In this document: positions 16,271 to 23,841 of the stretch, piece by piece
Layout of the letters: every line of letters starts with the position of its first letter
Position numbering within the stretch: position 1 is the first letter of the stretch
IMG/VR virus record: IMGVR_UViG_3300040809_001127
Span: 1-64,000 of that record
Length of the DNA: 64,000 nucleotides
Reading direction: 5' to 3' (one strand)
Source: a virus
Position numbers and translations under genes: made by a program
Notes under the pieces: model-generated
Database searches by the model: none
What the model saw: only the letters and a program-made list of their open reading frames with translations
What the model was told of the DNA's origin: nothing

Positions 16271-16470
16271 TGCCAACACAACTTAAATTTAATTTTGATA
16301 AGCCGCGAGATTGTACTCCAAAAGAACAAAAAGAGTGGATTGGCGGTGAACTTAAATATTGGGCTGATGTACAAGGAAAACTTATTATAGGTCTCTCTAT
16401 TTTACAAGTAAGTTTAATAGGTTTTATGATAAGTATGATGTATATAATACAAAACATTTTAGGAGAATAA
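16270..16470 (+). CDS. Small single-TM protein (66 aa)
   Basis: A soluble N-terminal half (FDKPRDCTPKEQKEWIGGEL) precedes one C-terminal transmembrane helix (about 38-60). The same kind of small protein sits between nrdB and the glutaredoxin gene in other marine T4-like phages. Function unknown. TAATG overlap with nrdB; abuts the glutaredoxin gene. Confidence 0.65.
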   Translation: MPTQLKFNFDKPRDCTPKEQKEWIGGELKYWADVQGKLIIGLSILQVSLIGFMISMMYIIQNILGE

Positions 16471-16713
16471 ATGAATATAGATATTGAAATTTATGGTAAA
16501 GACCATTGTCCGTATTGCGATATGGCTGTGCAGCATGCACAAAATATTATTGCTAATAGAGGTGCTGGCAAATATGAATATAAAAAACTTGGAAAAGATT
16601 TTCAAAAAGAAGAACTATTTGAAAAGTTTCCAGGCGCAAGAACATTTCCACAAGTAAGAATTGATGGCCGGGCAATTGGTGGATATACAGAATTTAAGGA
16701 AAAATATCAATGA
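16471..16713 (+). CDS. Glutaredoxin
   Basis: An 80-aa thioredoxin-fold protein with the active site CPYC (C13, C16), the cis-Pro loop TFPQV and a C-terminal GG motif for glutathione binding. It would re-reduce the NrdA C-terminal cysteine pair with electrons from glutathione. Last redox gene of the nrd operon; AGGAGAATAA precedes the ATG. Confidence 0.92.
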   Translation: MNIDIEIYGKDHCPYCDMAVQHAQNIIANRGAGKYEYKKLGKDFQKEELFEKFPGARTFPQVRIDGRAIGGYTEFKEKYQ

Positions 16714-16844
16714 TCTTATCATGCGAATATTGTTACAATAGGTTTGTAATTAAAGCTGATGAGAAAGATGTAGAAATAAATTTTTGTCCTCATTGTGGAG
16801 AACCACCTGAAGAAGAAATGCAAGAATTGGATTTCGATGAGTGA
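16710..16844 (+). CDS. Small zinc-ribbon protein (44 aa)
   Basis: A 44-aa ORF in an ATGA overlap with the glutaredoxin gene. Two CxxC knuckles (C5-C8 and C26-C29) form a complete zinc ribbon, followed by an acidic tail. Probably nucleic-acid or protein binding; no specific function recognised. Confidence 0.7.
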   Translation: MILSCEYCYNRFVIKADEKDVEINFCPHCGEPPEEEMQELDFDE

Positions 16845-17289
16845 TTGGATATATCAAGGCATGGCTTTTACGCCTGACGAGCCTTTTACATACGAAAAAT
16901 ACGGCGACGATTGGTATGGTTTTGTTTATTGCATTACAAACAGAGCTACAAATCAAAAATACATCGGAAAGAAATTCTTTTGGAAATCCAAAACTTTACC
17001 GGTTACGAAAACACGTAAAAGAAGAAAACGTACACTGGTTGAATCTGACTGGAGAACATATTACGGGTCTAGCACGCATCTAAACGAAGATGTCAACTCT
17101 ATGGGAAGCGACTTCTTTTATAGAGAAATAATACATTTGTGTAAAACTAAAGGAGAATGCGCATATATGGAAGCAAAAGAGCAGTTTGATAGAGATGTAT
17201 TACTCACAGACGAATACTATAATGGTATTATTAATTGCAGAATCGGCGCAAAAAGTGTAAAAAACTTGTTTACAAATGACCAAAAATAG
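16837..17289 (+). CDS. GIY-YIG endonuclease-like protein (SegE-like)
   Basis: ATG 16837 overlaps the end of the zinc-ribbon gene. GFVY (28-31) and KYIG (41-44) are the two halves of the GIY-YIG nuclease signature. An Arg/Lys-rich region (TRKRRKRT), YYGSS and a conserved ECAYMEAKEQF segment with the catalytic Glu follow. This resembles the T4-phage GIY-YIG family that includes SegE. It could act as a homing endonuclease or in DNA processing; no intron is seen beside it. Confidence 0.8.
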   Translation: MSDWIYQGMAFTPDEPFTYEKYGDDWYGFVYCITNRATNQKYIGKKFFWKSKTLPVTKTRKRRKRTLVESDWRTYYGSSTHLNEDVNSMGSDFFYREIIHLCKTKGECAYMEAKEQFDRDVLLTDEYYNGIINCRIGAKSVKNLFTNDQK

Positions 17290-17297
17290 ATTATAAT
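17269..17297 (+). promoter_or_regulatory. Sigma70-like promoter upstream of the 17308 gene
   Basis: TTTACA (17269-17274) and TATAAT (17292-17297), 17-bp spacing. The ATG at 17308 follows the -10 box by ten bases, so the transcript would start within about four bases of the ATG with no room for a Shine-Dalgarno. Confidence 0.75.
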
Positions 17298-17307
17298 ATA
17301 TACTATT

Positions 17308-17661
17308 ATGGCTAAAATATACAAGTTTCCTTCTGGGAAACTATTACAAGATACTACTGAGGATGATCAAATAGCTGAATTATCCGACGAATGTGTTTCT
17401 ATAGCTCAGTTTTTAATGGAAGTAATGGAAACTGTAGTACAAAATGGTGATGCATCTGATTACTCAGATTTTGTTCATATGAACTTTAGAGAAGAATCAT
17501 TTGCTGAATCCCGTGACATGTTTGTTGTTGTAAATTTTTTAAATGCCATGTTTAACAGATATATTGGTATTCCACATGTCTTGCATAAACAATTAGACAA
17601 ACAATACGTAAATATTAACTATATTATTAACAAAAAAGCGAAGGAAGATGATATTACTTGA
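17308..17661 (+). CDS. Conserved hypothetical protein upstream of rnh (117 aa)
   Basis: Mostly helical and acidic. The same small gene occurs ahead of rnh in some marine T4-like phages, but I know no function. The predicted mRNA is nearly leaderless. It overlaps rnh by 14 bases, implying co-translation. Confidence 0.65.
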   Translation: MAKIYKFPSGKLLQDTTEDDQIAELSDECVSIAQFLMEVMETVVQNGDASDYSDFVHMNFREESFAESRDMFVVVNFLNAMFNRYIGIPHVLHKQLDKQYVNINYIINKKAKEDDIT

Positions 17662-18505
17662 TTATAGTCAAATTGCAATAAGCAACATTATTGTACAAAA
17701 ATTAAACGATGAAAGCATGATACGACATATGATACTTAATAGTATTAGAATGTATAACAAAAAGTATCGAAACGAGTACGGACAAATGGTAATCTGTGCT
17801 GATGGAATGAACACCTGGAGAAAAGAGTTTTATCCATATTACAAAGCATCACGTAAAAAAGGTCGTGATGAATCCTCTCAAGATTGGCATGAAATATTTA
17901 GAATCCTGCATCTCGTACGCGACGAAATTAAAGCAAATCTACCATACAAAGTATTACACATGGAAGGCATTGAGGCTGATGATATCATCGGTACTCTTAC
18001 TATGCAAACACAAGAGTTTGGCAAACATGAACCAATCATGATTGTATCTTCAGACAAAGACTTTATTCAATTACAAAAGTTTTCTAATGTAAAACAGTTT
18101 AGCCCTATTCAGAAAAAAATGGTAACTGACTCTAATCCTCGTCAATATTTATGGAATCATATATTACGTGGAGATAGTGGTGATGGTATACCTAATGTAC
18201 TTTCTGATGATGATACCTTTATCGAAGAAGGTAAGTCACAGTCTCCATTGAGACAACAAAAAATCGATACGTGGATTGAGAATGCTGATAATCTCAAAGA
18301 GCATATGGATGAAACTACTTATCGTAATTTTCAAAGGAATAAAAAGTTAATCGATCTTACTGATATTCCTGAACATTTGCAGCAGCTGATTATAAATACC
18401 TATGATGAACAATCACTTGCTCCAAAGATGAAAGTTTTGAACTATTTAATTAAGAAAAGATGTAATCAACTGATTGAAGTTGTGGAGGAATTTTATAATG
18501 TCTAG
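17648..18505 (+). CDS. rnh: RNase H / 5'-3' exonuclease (T4 Rnh, FEN family)
   Basis: Removes RNA primers and flaps from lagging-strand fragments. Conserved acidic metal ligands: D5 (ILLDYS), D52 (CADG), E109-D111-D112 (IEADDIIG), D136/D138 (SSDKDF) and the GDSGDGIPN helix-hairpin segment. The 285-aa length is close to T4 RNase H. GAAGGAAG precedes ATG 17648. Here rnh is separated from dsbA/33/59/32 (38-40 kb), which adjoin it in T4. Confidence 0.92.
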   Translation: MILLDYSQIAISNIIVQKLNDESMIRHMILNSIRMYNKKYRNEYGQMVICADGMNTWRKEFYPYYKASRKKGRDESSQDWHEIFRILHLVRDEIKANLPYKVLHMEGIEADDIIGTLTMQTQEFGKHEPIMIVSSDKDFIQLQKFSNVKQFSPIQKKMVTDSNPRQYLWNHILRGDSGDGIPNVLSDDDTFIEEGKSQSPLRQQKIDTWIENADNLKEHMDETTYRNFQRNKKLIDLTDIPEHLQQLIINTYDEQSLAPKMKVLNYLIKKRCNQLIEVVEEFYNV

Positions 18506-18926
18506 CTTATTAATTCATGAAGTGTTAAAAAATGCTTCTAAACTAAAAACAAGAGAAGAAAGAATTGAGTACTTGCAAAAGAATCAAACTGTCGCTCTTA
18601 AAGATATTTTTCGTATAAATTTTGACGAAGATATTGTTTCACTATTACCTGCAGGAGAACCGCCTTATCAAGCTGATGATGCGCCTGAAGGTTATCAATA
18701 TACAACCCTCAATAAAGAATATACTAAATTTAAATTCTTTTTTAAAGGTCCTGTAGCTTTAGATACAGTAGCACCTAAGAGAGAAAGTATGTTTTTAAAA
18801 CTTATAGAGTCTCTGCACTCTGGTGAAGCAAAAGTATTAATTCAAGCCAAAGATAAACGGCTTAAAGTAGCAGGTATCACAAAGAAATTAGTGAGTGATG
18901 CCTTTCCTGGGTTAATTAAAGTATAG
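18498..18926 (+). CDS. Conserved protein after rnh (DUF6433-like, 142 aa)
   Basis: ATG 18498 overlaps the end of rnh and is preceded by GGAGGAA. A helical N-terminus, then a compact domain ending KVLIQAKDKRLKVAGITKKL. I recall this family beside rnh in cyanophages as DUF6433. A replication-associated role is suggested only by that association. Confidence 0.7.
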   Translation: MSSLLIHEVLKNASKLKTREERIEYLQKNQTVALKDIFRINFDEDIVSLLPAGEPPYQADDAPEGYQYTTLNKEYTKFKFFFKGPVALDTVAPKRESMFLKLIESLHSGEAKVLIQAKDKRLKVAGITKKLVSDAFPGLIKV

Positions 18927-18983
18927 GAGGTTAATAAGTAAATCCAGCCTTTGTTATGAAAATTTAACATTAGGAGATTACTT

Positions 18984-19160
18984 ATGAGTATTACTCAAAT
19001 TGAACGCCTCAGAAAAGATGTAAGAGAGGCTACTTTTTATCAAAAAAGATTGACAAAGAAAGGTAAACATACCTTAGCGTATAAAATGGAAAAGAAAATA
19101 CAGTACATGTCAAATTTGTTAGATGACACAGTGGAGGAAATACTTAGGGAGACGCATTAG
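18984..19160 (+). CDS. Small basic helical protein (58 aa)
   Basis: A 58-aa ORF with TAGGAG before the ATG. It is rich in Lys/Arg with long helices (RLRKDVREATFYQKRLTKKG), which suits nucleic-acid binding. Its last codons and stop form the left arm and loop of a strong hairpin (19148-19167). Function unknown. Confidence 0.6.
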   Translation: MSITQIERLRKDVREATFYQKRLTKKGKHTLAYKMEKKIQYMSNLLDDTVEEILRETH

Positions 19161-19167
19161 CGTCTCC
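19148..19167 (+). terminator. GC-rich hairpin, probable terminator
   Basis: GGAGACGC (19148-19155) and GCGTCTCC (19160-19167) with the tetraloop ATTA form a perfect 8-bp stem followed by TTT. Those T residues are also the start of the -35 box of the next promoter, so termination and initiation signals share bases. Confidence 0.65.
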
Positions 19168-19196
19168 TTTACAAATCATTGAAAATGTGGTATAAT
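19168..19196 (+). promoter_or_regulatory. Sigma70-like promoter upstream of the 19204 gene
   Basis: TTTACA (19168-19173) and TATAAT (19191-19196) with 17-bp spacing. The ATG at 19204 lies eight bases after the -10 box, exactly where transcription should start, so a leaderless mRNA is predicted. Confidence 0.75.
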
Positions 19197-19203
19197 ATAT
19201 ATT

Positions 19204-19761
19204 ATGAATTTATTTATTTTAGACAATGACCCCGTAATCGCAGCGCAAAGCCAATGCGATATACATGTTAATAAAATGATTGTTGAGTCTGGTCAAATGC
19301 TATCAACTGTTCATAGAATGCTTGATGGTACTATGGAACGTAGACTCTCAAAATCAGGCAAGGTTCGAGTTCAGTACTGGAAACTTGCTGATGAAAGAGA
19401 AGATATACTTTACAAGGCATGCCATTTTAATCATCCTTGCACTATATGGACTCGTGAAAACTGTTGTAATTATAGTTGGCACTACAAACATTTTATTGCA
19501 TTATGCGATGAATATACTTATCGTACTGGTAAAGTTCATATGACTTATGAAAAGCTTGGAAAGATTCTACAAAGAAAGCCAAACAATATACCACACGAAG
19601 ATCAAATGACTCCATTCAAACTTGCAATGAAGTCAAATCCAGAATGTATGTTTGAATCAGCAGTCGATTCATATAGAGCGTTCTATCAAACAAAACAAAA
19701 ACGATTTAAAATGAAGTGGACAAAGAGAGAAAAGCCACAATGGTTTAAATATGCAGTATAA
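19204..19761 (+). CDS. Conserved T4-like hypothetical protein (185 aa)
   Basis: A recognisable phage-conserved family (LDNDPVIAAQSQCDIHVNKM ... NHPCTIWTRE ... YSWHYKHFIALCDEY ... KWTKREKPQWF) rich in His, Cys and Trp, but without a function known to me. The clustered Cys/His residues could support a metal or catalytic site. Predicted leaderless start; overlaps the next gene by 11 bases. Confidence 0.7.
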   Translation: MNLFILDNDPVIAAQSQCDIHVNKMIVESGQMLSTVHRMLDGTMERRLSKSGKVRVQYWKLADEREDILYKACHFNHPCTIWTRENCCNYSWHYKHFIALCDEYTYRTGKVHMTYEKLGKILQRKPNNIPHEDQMTPFKLAMKSNPECMFESAVDSYRAFYQTKQKRFKMKWTKREKPQWFKYAV

Positions 19762-20677
19762 AATTTATGAACATAGATATACATTCAGAGGTAACTTTGC
19801 TTACGCTGCTGATTGTATTAGACACTCATTAGATTTAATGGGATATACACAAACTGAAGATTCAGATGCAGCAGACTTGCATGTATACAATCATACATGT
19901 AGAGATTTAGAACCTGATATGCCTGAAAATTCTATTATATTTAAACCCACCGCTCCTACAAGTAAACACTTTTCTATTGATAGGTTAGGTTATGCGAATA
20001 GTTCTTCGATCACATTTGAAGAACCTTTTGAATATGAATGGCGAAAAGAAGATCCTTTAGAGTGGAAAGAAATCAATGACATGATTCAGCGTAGAGCTAA
20101 TAAATGGGATGATTCCATTATGGCAAACTGGAAAGAAGCTGGTGAAGTCAAAAAAGATCATGTATTAATCATTGGCCAAATGCCTGAAGACGAAACAGTG
20201 AATGGTTTTTCTTTTGGCGATCATTGGAAAAAGTTTACAATGATTATCGATAAACTTAAAGATGAAAATCTTGTAATTAAACTGCATCCAAATATTGGAA
20301 GAGCAAGTCATATTATTAAGAAAATTAATAAGCAAGTAGAACAATGGGAAGAGCTTGGTCATCAAGTAATTAGAGATTATAAATCTATTCACGGTGTATT
20401 ACCTTATACAAGAGTTGCTATACTTGAGAATAGTACTGCAGGTATTGAGTGTATGATGCATAATGTTCCTATTATTTCATATGGATATCCTGAATACCAT
20501 TGGGTAACTTATGATTTAAGAATTCTTACAGAACTAAGAAATGTAGTACAGAATCTAGATTGGTTTGATGAAAAAAGATCTAGAAAATTCGTTGCATGGT
20601 ATATAAATGATTATCTTTGTAGCGATATAGATACTACAACTAAAAGACTTACGGAAGTATTACATGGCAATTTATGA
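19751..20677 (+). CDS. GT-B glycosyltransferase-like / capsule-synthesis-like protein (308 aa)
   Basis: The C-terminal half has the pattern of CMP-Kdo/KpsS-like and related GT-B transferases: VIKLHPNIG near 177-185 and ENSTAGIECMMHNVPIISYG near 225-244, where the donor sugar nucleotide would bind, then YPEYHW. It could glycosylate phage DNA, a virion protein or host surface. The surface option would alter receptors against superinfection. The acceptor is unknown. Starts inside the preceding gene, ends inside the following one. Confidence 0.65.
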   Translation: MQYKIYEHRYTFRGNFAYAADCIRHSLDLMGYTQTEDSDAADLHVYNHTCRDLEPDMPENSIIFKPTAPTSKHFSIDRLGYANSSSITFEEPFEYEWRKEDPLEWKEINDMIQRRANKWDDSIMANWKEAGEVKKDHVLIIGQMPEDETVNGFSFGDHWKKFTMIIDKLKDENLVIKLHPNIGRASHIIKKINKQVEQWEELGHQVIRDYKSIHGVLPYTRVAILENSTAGIECMMHNVPIISYGYPEYHWVTYDLRILTELRNVVQNLDWFDEKRSRKFVAWYINDYLCSDIDTTTKRLTEVLHGNL

Positions 20678-20912
20678 TTTTAGAAATAAAACAACTGGTG
20701 AAATAACTGAAGTGTCAATGCCAATATCGCAATATGATCAGTTTATTAAAGACAATCCAGATTTAGAAAGATACTATTCATCTGCTCCTGCAGTAAGTTA
20801 TGCTGGAGGAACAAGCACGCTTCAAAGAGCTGGTGATGGTTGGAAAGATGTACAAAACAAAATTAAAAAAGGTTTACCACCAAGACTTAGGGATAACATT
20901 AAAACAAAATGA
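20664..20912 (+). CDS. Small conserved hypothetical protein (82 aa)
   Basis: Begins MAIYDFRNKTTGEITEV, resembling an FmdB-like small protein fold but lacking the usual cysteine pairs. A charged C-terminal helix (DGWKDVQNKIKKG) follows. This family sits just ahead of phoH in related phages. Function unknown. ATGA overlap with phoH. Confidence 0.65.
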   Translation: MAIYDFRNKTTGEITEVSMPISQYDQFIKDNPDLERYYSSAPAVSYAGGTSTLQRAGDGWKDVQNKIKKGLPPRLRDNIKTK

Positions 20913-21601
20913 ATGTACAAAGACCAAGTAGATTAAGACTTGAACATTTAAACACGTTAGATCTTCTTACTAAAAATCAAGAATTTGCATATACTTCGTT
21001 TAGAGAAGGATATAATCTTGTATTAGATGGAGCAGCTGGAACTGGTAAAACATACTTAGGTTGTTACCTTGGTATCTCAGATGTTCTTGATAAAGAAAGC
21101 CCCAGGGATAAAGTAGTGATTGTAAGATCAGCACTACCTACAAGAGACATGGGTTATCTACCAGGATCTAAAGAAGAAAAAGAAGCTGCATATACTGATC
21201 CTTATGTTGCTCTTTTCAAAGATTTATTTTCTGATAAAGAGGCTTGGAGTAAACTGTTACAAGCAGGTAACGTTGAGTTTTTAACAACATCATTTATACG
21301 AGGATTGACAATTGATGACGCAGTGGTTATTATCGATGAAGCACAGAATTGTACCTTTCATGAGCTATGTAGTATTATTACAAGACTGGGCACTACTTGC
21401 CGTATTATTATTTGCGGTGATTATTACCAATCTGATTTAAAAACTAAAGGCGATCAAAAAGGTATTTTAGATTTTATTAACATTCTAAATCATATGAAGT
21501 ATTTTGATCATATAGAATTTACATGGGAAGACATTGTAAGATCTGGTATGGTTCGTGACTTTATCATGACAAAGGAACTAATTGACAAAGGCGAACTATG
21601 A
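20909..21601 (+). CDS. phoH: PhoH-like P-loop ATPase
   Basis: Walker A GAAGTGKT at 41-48 and Walker B VVIIDEAQ at 139-146 with the PhoH-type RSALPTRDMGYLPG segment between. PhoH-family ATPases are widespread in marine phages; a role in RNA processing or phosphate stress has been proposed, but the biochemical role in phages is unsettled. The 230-aa length is typical. It sits directly before an exonuclease gene in an ATGA overlap. Confidence 0.92.
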   Translation: MNVQRPSRLRLEHLNTLDLLTKNQEFAYTSFREGYNLVLDGAAGTGKTYLGCYLGISDVLDKESPRDKVVIVRSALPTRDMGYLPGSKEEKEAAYTDPYVALFKDLFSDKEAWSKLLQAGNVEFLTTSFIRGLTIDDAVVIIDEAQNCTFHELCSIITRLGTTCRIIICGDYYQSDLKTKGDQKGILDFINILNHMKYFDHIEFTWEDIVRSGMVRDFIMTKELIDKGEL

Positions 21602-22272
21602 GATTTGAACATGAAGCAGTAGATCTTGGCTATAACGATCTAGTTGCAGTAACAGGTAAAAAAGGTAGACATTATGAAGATCCAGAAGGAAATAAGTATC
21701 CTTCGATTACAACTGTTCTATCGATTTTATCAGAAGATGCTATTGCTGCATGGAGAGCAAGAGTAGGAGAAGAAGAAGCAAATCGTATTTCTACTCAAGC
21801 GAGTACTCGTGGTACAAAGGTTCATAACATTATTGAAAAGTATCTACAAAATGATAATGACTTTTTAGAAGGCGAAATGCCGCATAACGTTCAAACATTT
21901 AAAGATATACAACCCATCTTAGATGACTGTGTTACTAAGATCTATCAACAAGAAGCTCCACTATATTCTAAACATCTTGGAGTAGCTGGTAGAGTAGACT
22001 TAGTTGGTCAATGGAATGGAATAAATTCAATCATTGATTGGAAGACGTCACGTAAACTGAAGAAGAAAGAATGGATTAAGTCTTACTTTATGCAATGCGC
22101 AGCGTATGCAATTATGTGGGAAGAAAGAACAGGCATGCCGATTAAACAATTGGTAGTTTGTATTGCAGGAGATGAAGGCCCTCAGGTTTTTATTGAAGAT
22201 CGTGATAATTGGACTAAAGAATTAATTAATACAATTACTGAATATAAAAGGAGAAAATTTTTCCATGGCTAG
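21598..22272 (+). CDS. PD-(D/E)XK exonuclease
   Basis: A RecB/MGME1-like nuclease: H76 helix (TKVHNIIEKY), D134 in GVAGRVDLVG and D147-W-K149 in IIDWKTS make up the metal-binding core, and the YFMQCAAYA helix follows. It would process DNA ends in recombination or in degradation of host DNA. It follows phoH as in many marine myoviruses. Confidence 0.88.
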   Translation: MRFEHEAVDLGYNDLVAVTGKKGRHYEDPEGNKYPSITTVLSILSEDAIAAWRARVGEEEANRISTQASTRGTKVHNIIEKYLQNDNDFLEGEMPHNVQTFKDIQPILDDCVTKIYQQEAPLYSKHLGVAGRVDLVGQWNGINSIIDWKTSRKLKKKEWIKSYFMQCAAYAIMWEERTGMPIKQLVVCIAGDEGPQVFIEDRDNWTKELINTITEYKRRKFFHG

Positions 22273-22477
22273 TAACTATAAAGACGAGATCGTAAAGGTA
22301 ACTAAACTTCATTTAGAAGGACATATTGAGAAGCATAGAATGAATGTTAAGATTCTATTAGGCTCTCATGTGGGAGTTGCTGAACATCCTGATCTCATGG
22401 AAACGATTGAAAAAGAACTTGCAATGATGGCTGATTACAGTGATAAGCTTGAAATGCTCGAAAAATATTTCAATTAA
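22265..22477 (+). CDS. Small conserved helical protein (70 aa)
   Basis: All-helical, His-rich (VTKLHLEGHIEKHRMNVK), beginning inside the exonuclease gene with AAAGGAG upstream. Homologous small genes follow the exonuclease in cyanophages; function unknown. Followed by a promoter for the next gene. Confidence 0.65.
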   Translation: MASNYKDEIVKVTKLHLEGHIEKHRMNVKILLGSHVGVAEHPDLMETIEKELAMMADYSDKLEMLEKYFN

Positions 22478-22491
22478 TTTCACAAAAACCG

Positions 22492-22520
22492 TTTACAAAG
22501 CTCCATTTATGTGTTATAAT
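22492..22520 (+). promoter_or_regulatory. Sigma70-like promoter upstream of the HAD gene
   Basis: TTTACA (22492-22497) and TATAAT (22515-22520), 17-bp spacing, preceded by TTTCACAAAAACCG like the cassettes at 1037 and 33115. The leader carries ATGGAG before ATG 22543. Confidence 0.8.
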
Positions 22521-22542
22521 AGTACTATAAATGGAGTAGAGA

Positions 22543-23136
22543 ATGAAGAAAATGAAAGATAATATAATCCTAGTAGACTGCGATGGTGTCCTATGTGATT
22601 GGGCATATTCGTTTACTGCTTGGATGGAACATACTAAAAAGATACCAACCCTAGATTTCAATGAATATAATGTAGGAAAAAGATTTGGTATTACAATGCA
22701 AGAAGGTAGAAAGCTTGTAGCAGAATTTAATGATTCAGCGGCAATTGCTTTCTTACCACCATTAAGAGATGCAGTATATTATGTCAAAAGACTCAATATG
22801 TTACATGGATATAGATTCCATTGTATCACATCTTTGAGTGATAACAAATACGCTCAAAGATTAAGAACTCAAAATCTAGAGTTACTCTTTGGTAAAGAGA
22901 TTTTTGATGAGTTTGTATATCTACCTTGTGGTGCAGATAAAGATGAAGCTCTTGCAAAATATAAAGGCACTGAATGTTTTTGGGTAGAAGATAAACCTGA
23001 AAACGCAGAGGAAGGTCTCAAGAATGGACTTAATTCTATTCTTGTAGCTCACGACCACAATACTGATGCAGATCCAAATATCCCAAGATTTTGGAAATGG
23101 AAAGAAATTTATAAACATATAACCGGAGAAGTATAA
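22543..23136 (+). CDS. HAD-family phosphatase (5'-deoxynucleotidase-like)
   Basis: DCDGVLCD (D12, D14) is HAD motif I. TSLSDN, near residue 99, fits motif II, a central Lys region fits motif III and VEDKPEN fits motif IV. The size and layout resemble NT5C-type 5'(3')-deoxyribonucleotidases and other small HAD hydrolases. It could tune nucleotide pools beside the nrd/thyX genes. Substrate inferred only by resemblance. Confidence 0.8.
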   Translation: MKKMKDNIILVDCDGVLCDWAYSFTAWMEHTKKIPTLDFNEYNVGKRFGITMQEGRKLVAEFNDSAAIAFLPPLRDAVYYVKRLNMLHGYRFHCITSLSDNKYAQRLRTQNLELLFGKEIFDEFVYLPCGADKDEALAKYKGTECFWVEDKPENAEEGLKNGLNSILVAHDHNTDADPNIPRFWKWKEIYKHITGEV

Positions 23137-23139
23137 ATA
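23132..23139 (+). promoter_or_regulatory. T4-type late promoter
   Basis: TATAAATA overlapping the stop of the HAD gene. With T4 spacing the transcript starts near 23145, four bases before ATG 23149, so the message is almost leaderless. Confidence 0.7.
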
Positions 23140-23148
23140 CTTTACTAA

Positions 23149-23292
23149 ATGGCAAAAACTAAAACAGGATTCGTTAGCACACATGTAGGTATTAAAAAAG
23201 GTACCTCCATTGGCAGACGTCCTAAGTCGATGTCAACAATGAATAAAGTTAAAAAGAGGAACTTTAAAAAATACCGTGGGCAAGGCAAGTAA
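23149..23292 (+). CDS. Small very basic late protein (47 aa)
   Basis: A 47-aa product with about one third Lys/Arg and no acidic residues, hence a likely nucleic-acid binder or virion packaging protein. It lies immediately behind a late promoter and overlaps the next gene. No family recognised. Confidence 0.65.
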   Translation: MAKTKTGFVSTHVGIKKGTSIGRRPKSMSTMNKVKKRNFKKYRGQGK

Positions 23293-23524
23293 AAACGATA
23301 TTACAGGAGATTCTATTCAAAGTAAAACAACAAGTCAAGCATACTTGGATAACTATGATAGAATCTTCAACCAAAAAGTAAAACAAAAATCCATGACAGA
23401 ACTTAACTGGGATGGAAATGAAGACAGAGGCAGATATGGAGAAGACGAAACGCAACAAAACGCGCTATCACAAGATCTTGTTCGCGCAAGACACTCTGTA
23501 TCGTCAAAAAGTAATCGCAAATAA
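23276..23524 (+). CDS. Conserved small late protein (82 aa)
   Basis: Begins at GTG 23276 inside the previous gene; the reading MGKASKNDITGDSI matches the start of a small late protein that I recall from cyanophages, which supports this start. Mostly hydrophilic and probably disordered. Function unknown. Confidence 0.65.
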   Translation: MGKASKNDITGDSIQSKTTSQAYLDNYDRIFNQKVKQKSMTELNWDGNEDRGRYGEDETQQNALSQDLVRARHSVSSKSNRK

Positions 23525-23560
23525 AAAGAAAAAAATTCCCCGAGATCAAAAGAATAATCG

Positions 23561-23568
23561 TATAAATA
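23561..23568 (+). promoter_or_regulatory. T4-type late promoter
   Basis: TATAAATA followed by ATAGAGGATT, a Shine-Dalgarno, before ATG 23587. Predicted 13-nt leader. It would drive the fibre-like genes and the lysozyme downstream. Confidence 0.8.
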
Positions 23569-23586
23569 CTCATATAGAGGATTAAC

Positions 23587-23841
23587 ATGAGTATAGATAT
23601 CGATCAATTTGATTTTGGATTTACTGCTGTTGACGAAAAAGAGTTAGATGCAGTCCAAAAATTAGAAACAACTTCAAGCAAAGCAGATGAGTTAGAAGAT
23701 AAGTTAAATAAACTTTATAACTCAATTTTGCCGCTTTTAAGTAACCTTAAAAAGAATCCCGAAAAAGAATATATTCTTTGGCCGAATCGAACTGAAAAGA
23801 TCGAAGAGTTCGAAGCGCATATTGCGAGGATTATTAAATGA
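23587..23841 (+). CDS. Conserved coiled-coil late protein (84 aa)
   Basis: Starts MSIDIDQFDFGFTAVDE and ends with an ILWPNRTEKIEEF segment, both typical of a small family conserved in marine T4-like phages, with a central coiled coil. Probably structural or a tail/fibre assembly factor. ATGA overlap with the fibre-like gene. Confidence 0.7.
   Translation: MSIDIDQFDFGFTAVDEKELDAVQKLETTSSKADELEDKLNKLYNSILPLLSNLKKNPEKEYILWPNRTEKIEEFEAHIARIIK

Noticed and set aside
16837-17289. GIY-YIG gene as evidence of an intron or intein in nearby nrd genes
   Set aside because: nrdA and nrdB are uninterrupted with normal lengths and no extra blocks; the nuclease is free-standing.
18391-18398. TATAAATA octamer inside rnh, with others inside genes at 4758, 9660, 38991 and 61863
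   Set aside because: All lie within well-supported coding sequence, several in Val-Ile-Asn-type codons, and none is placed just before a gene start.
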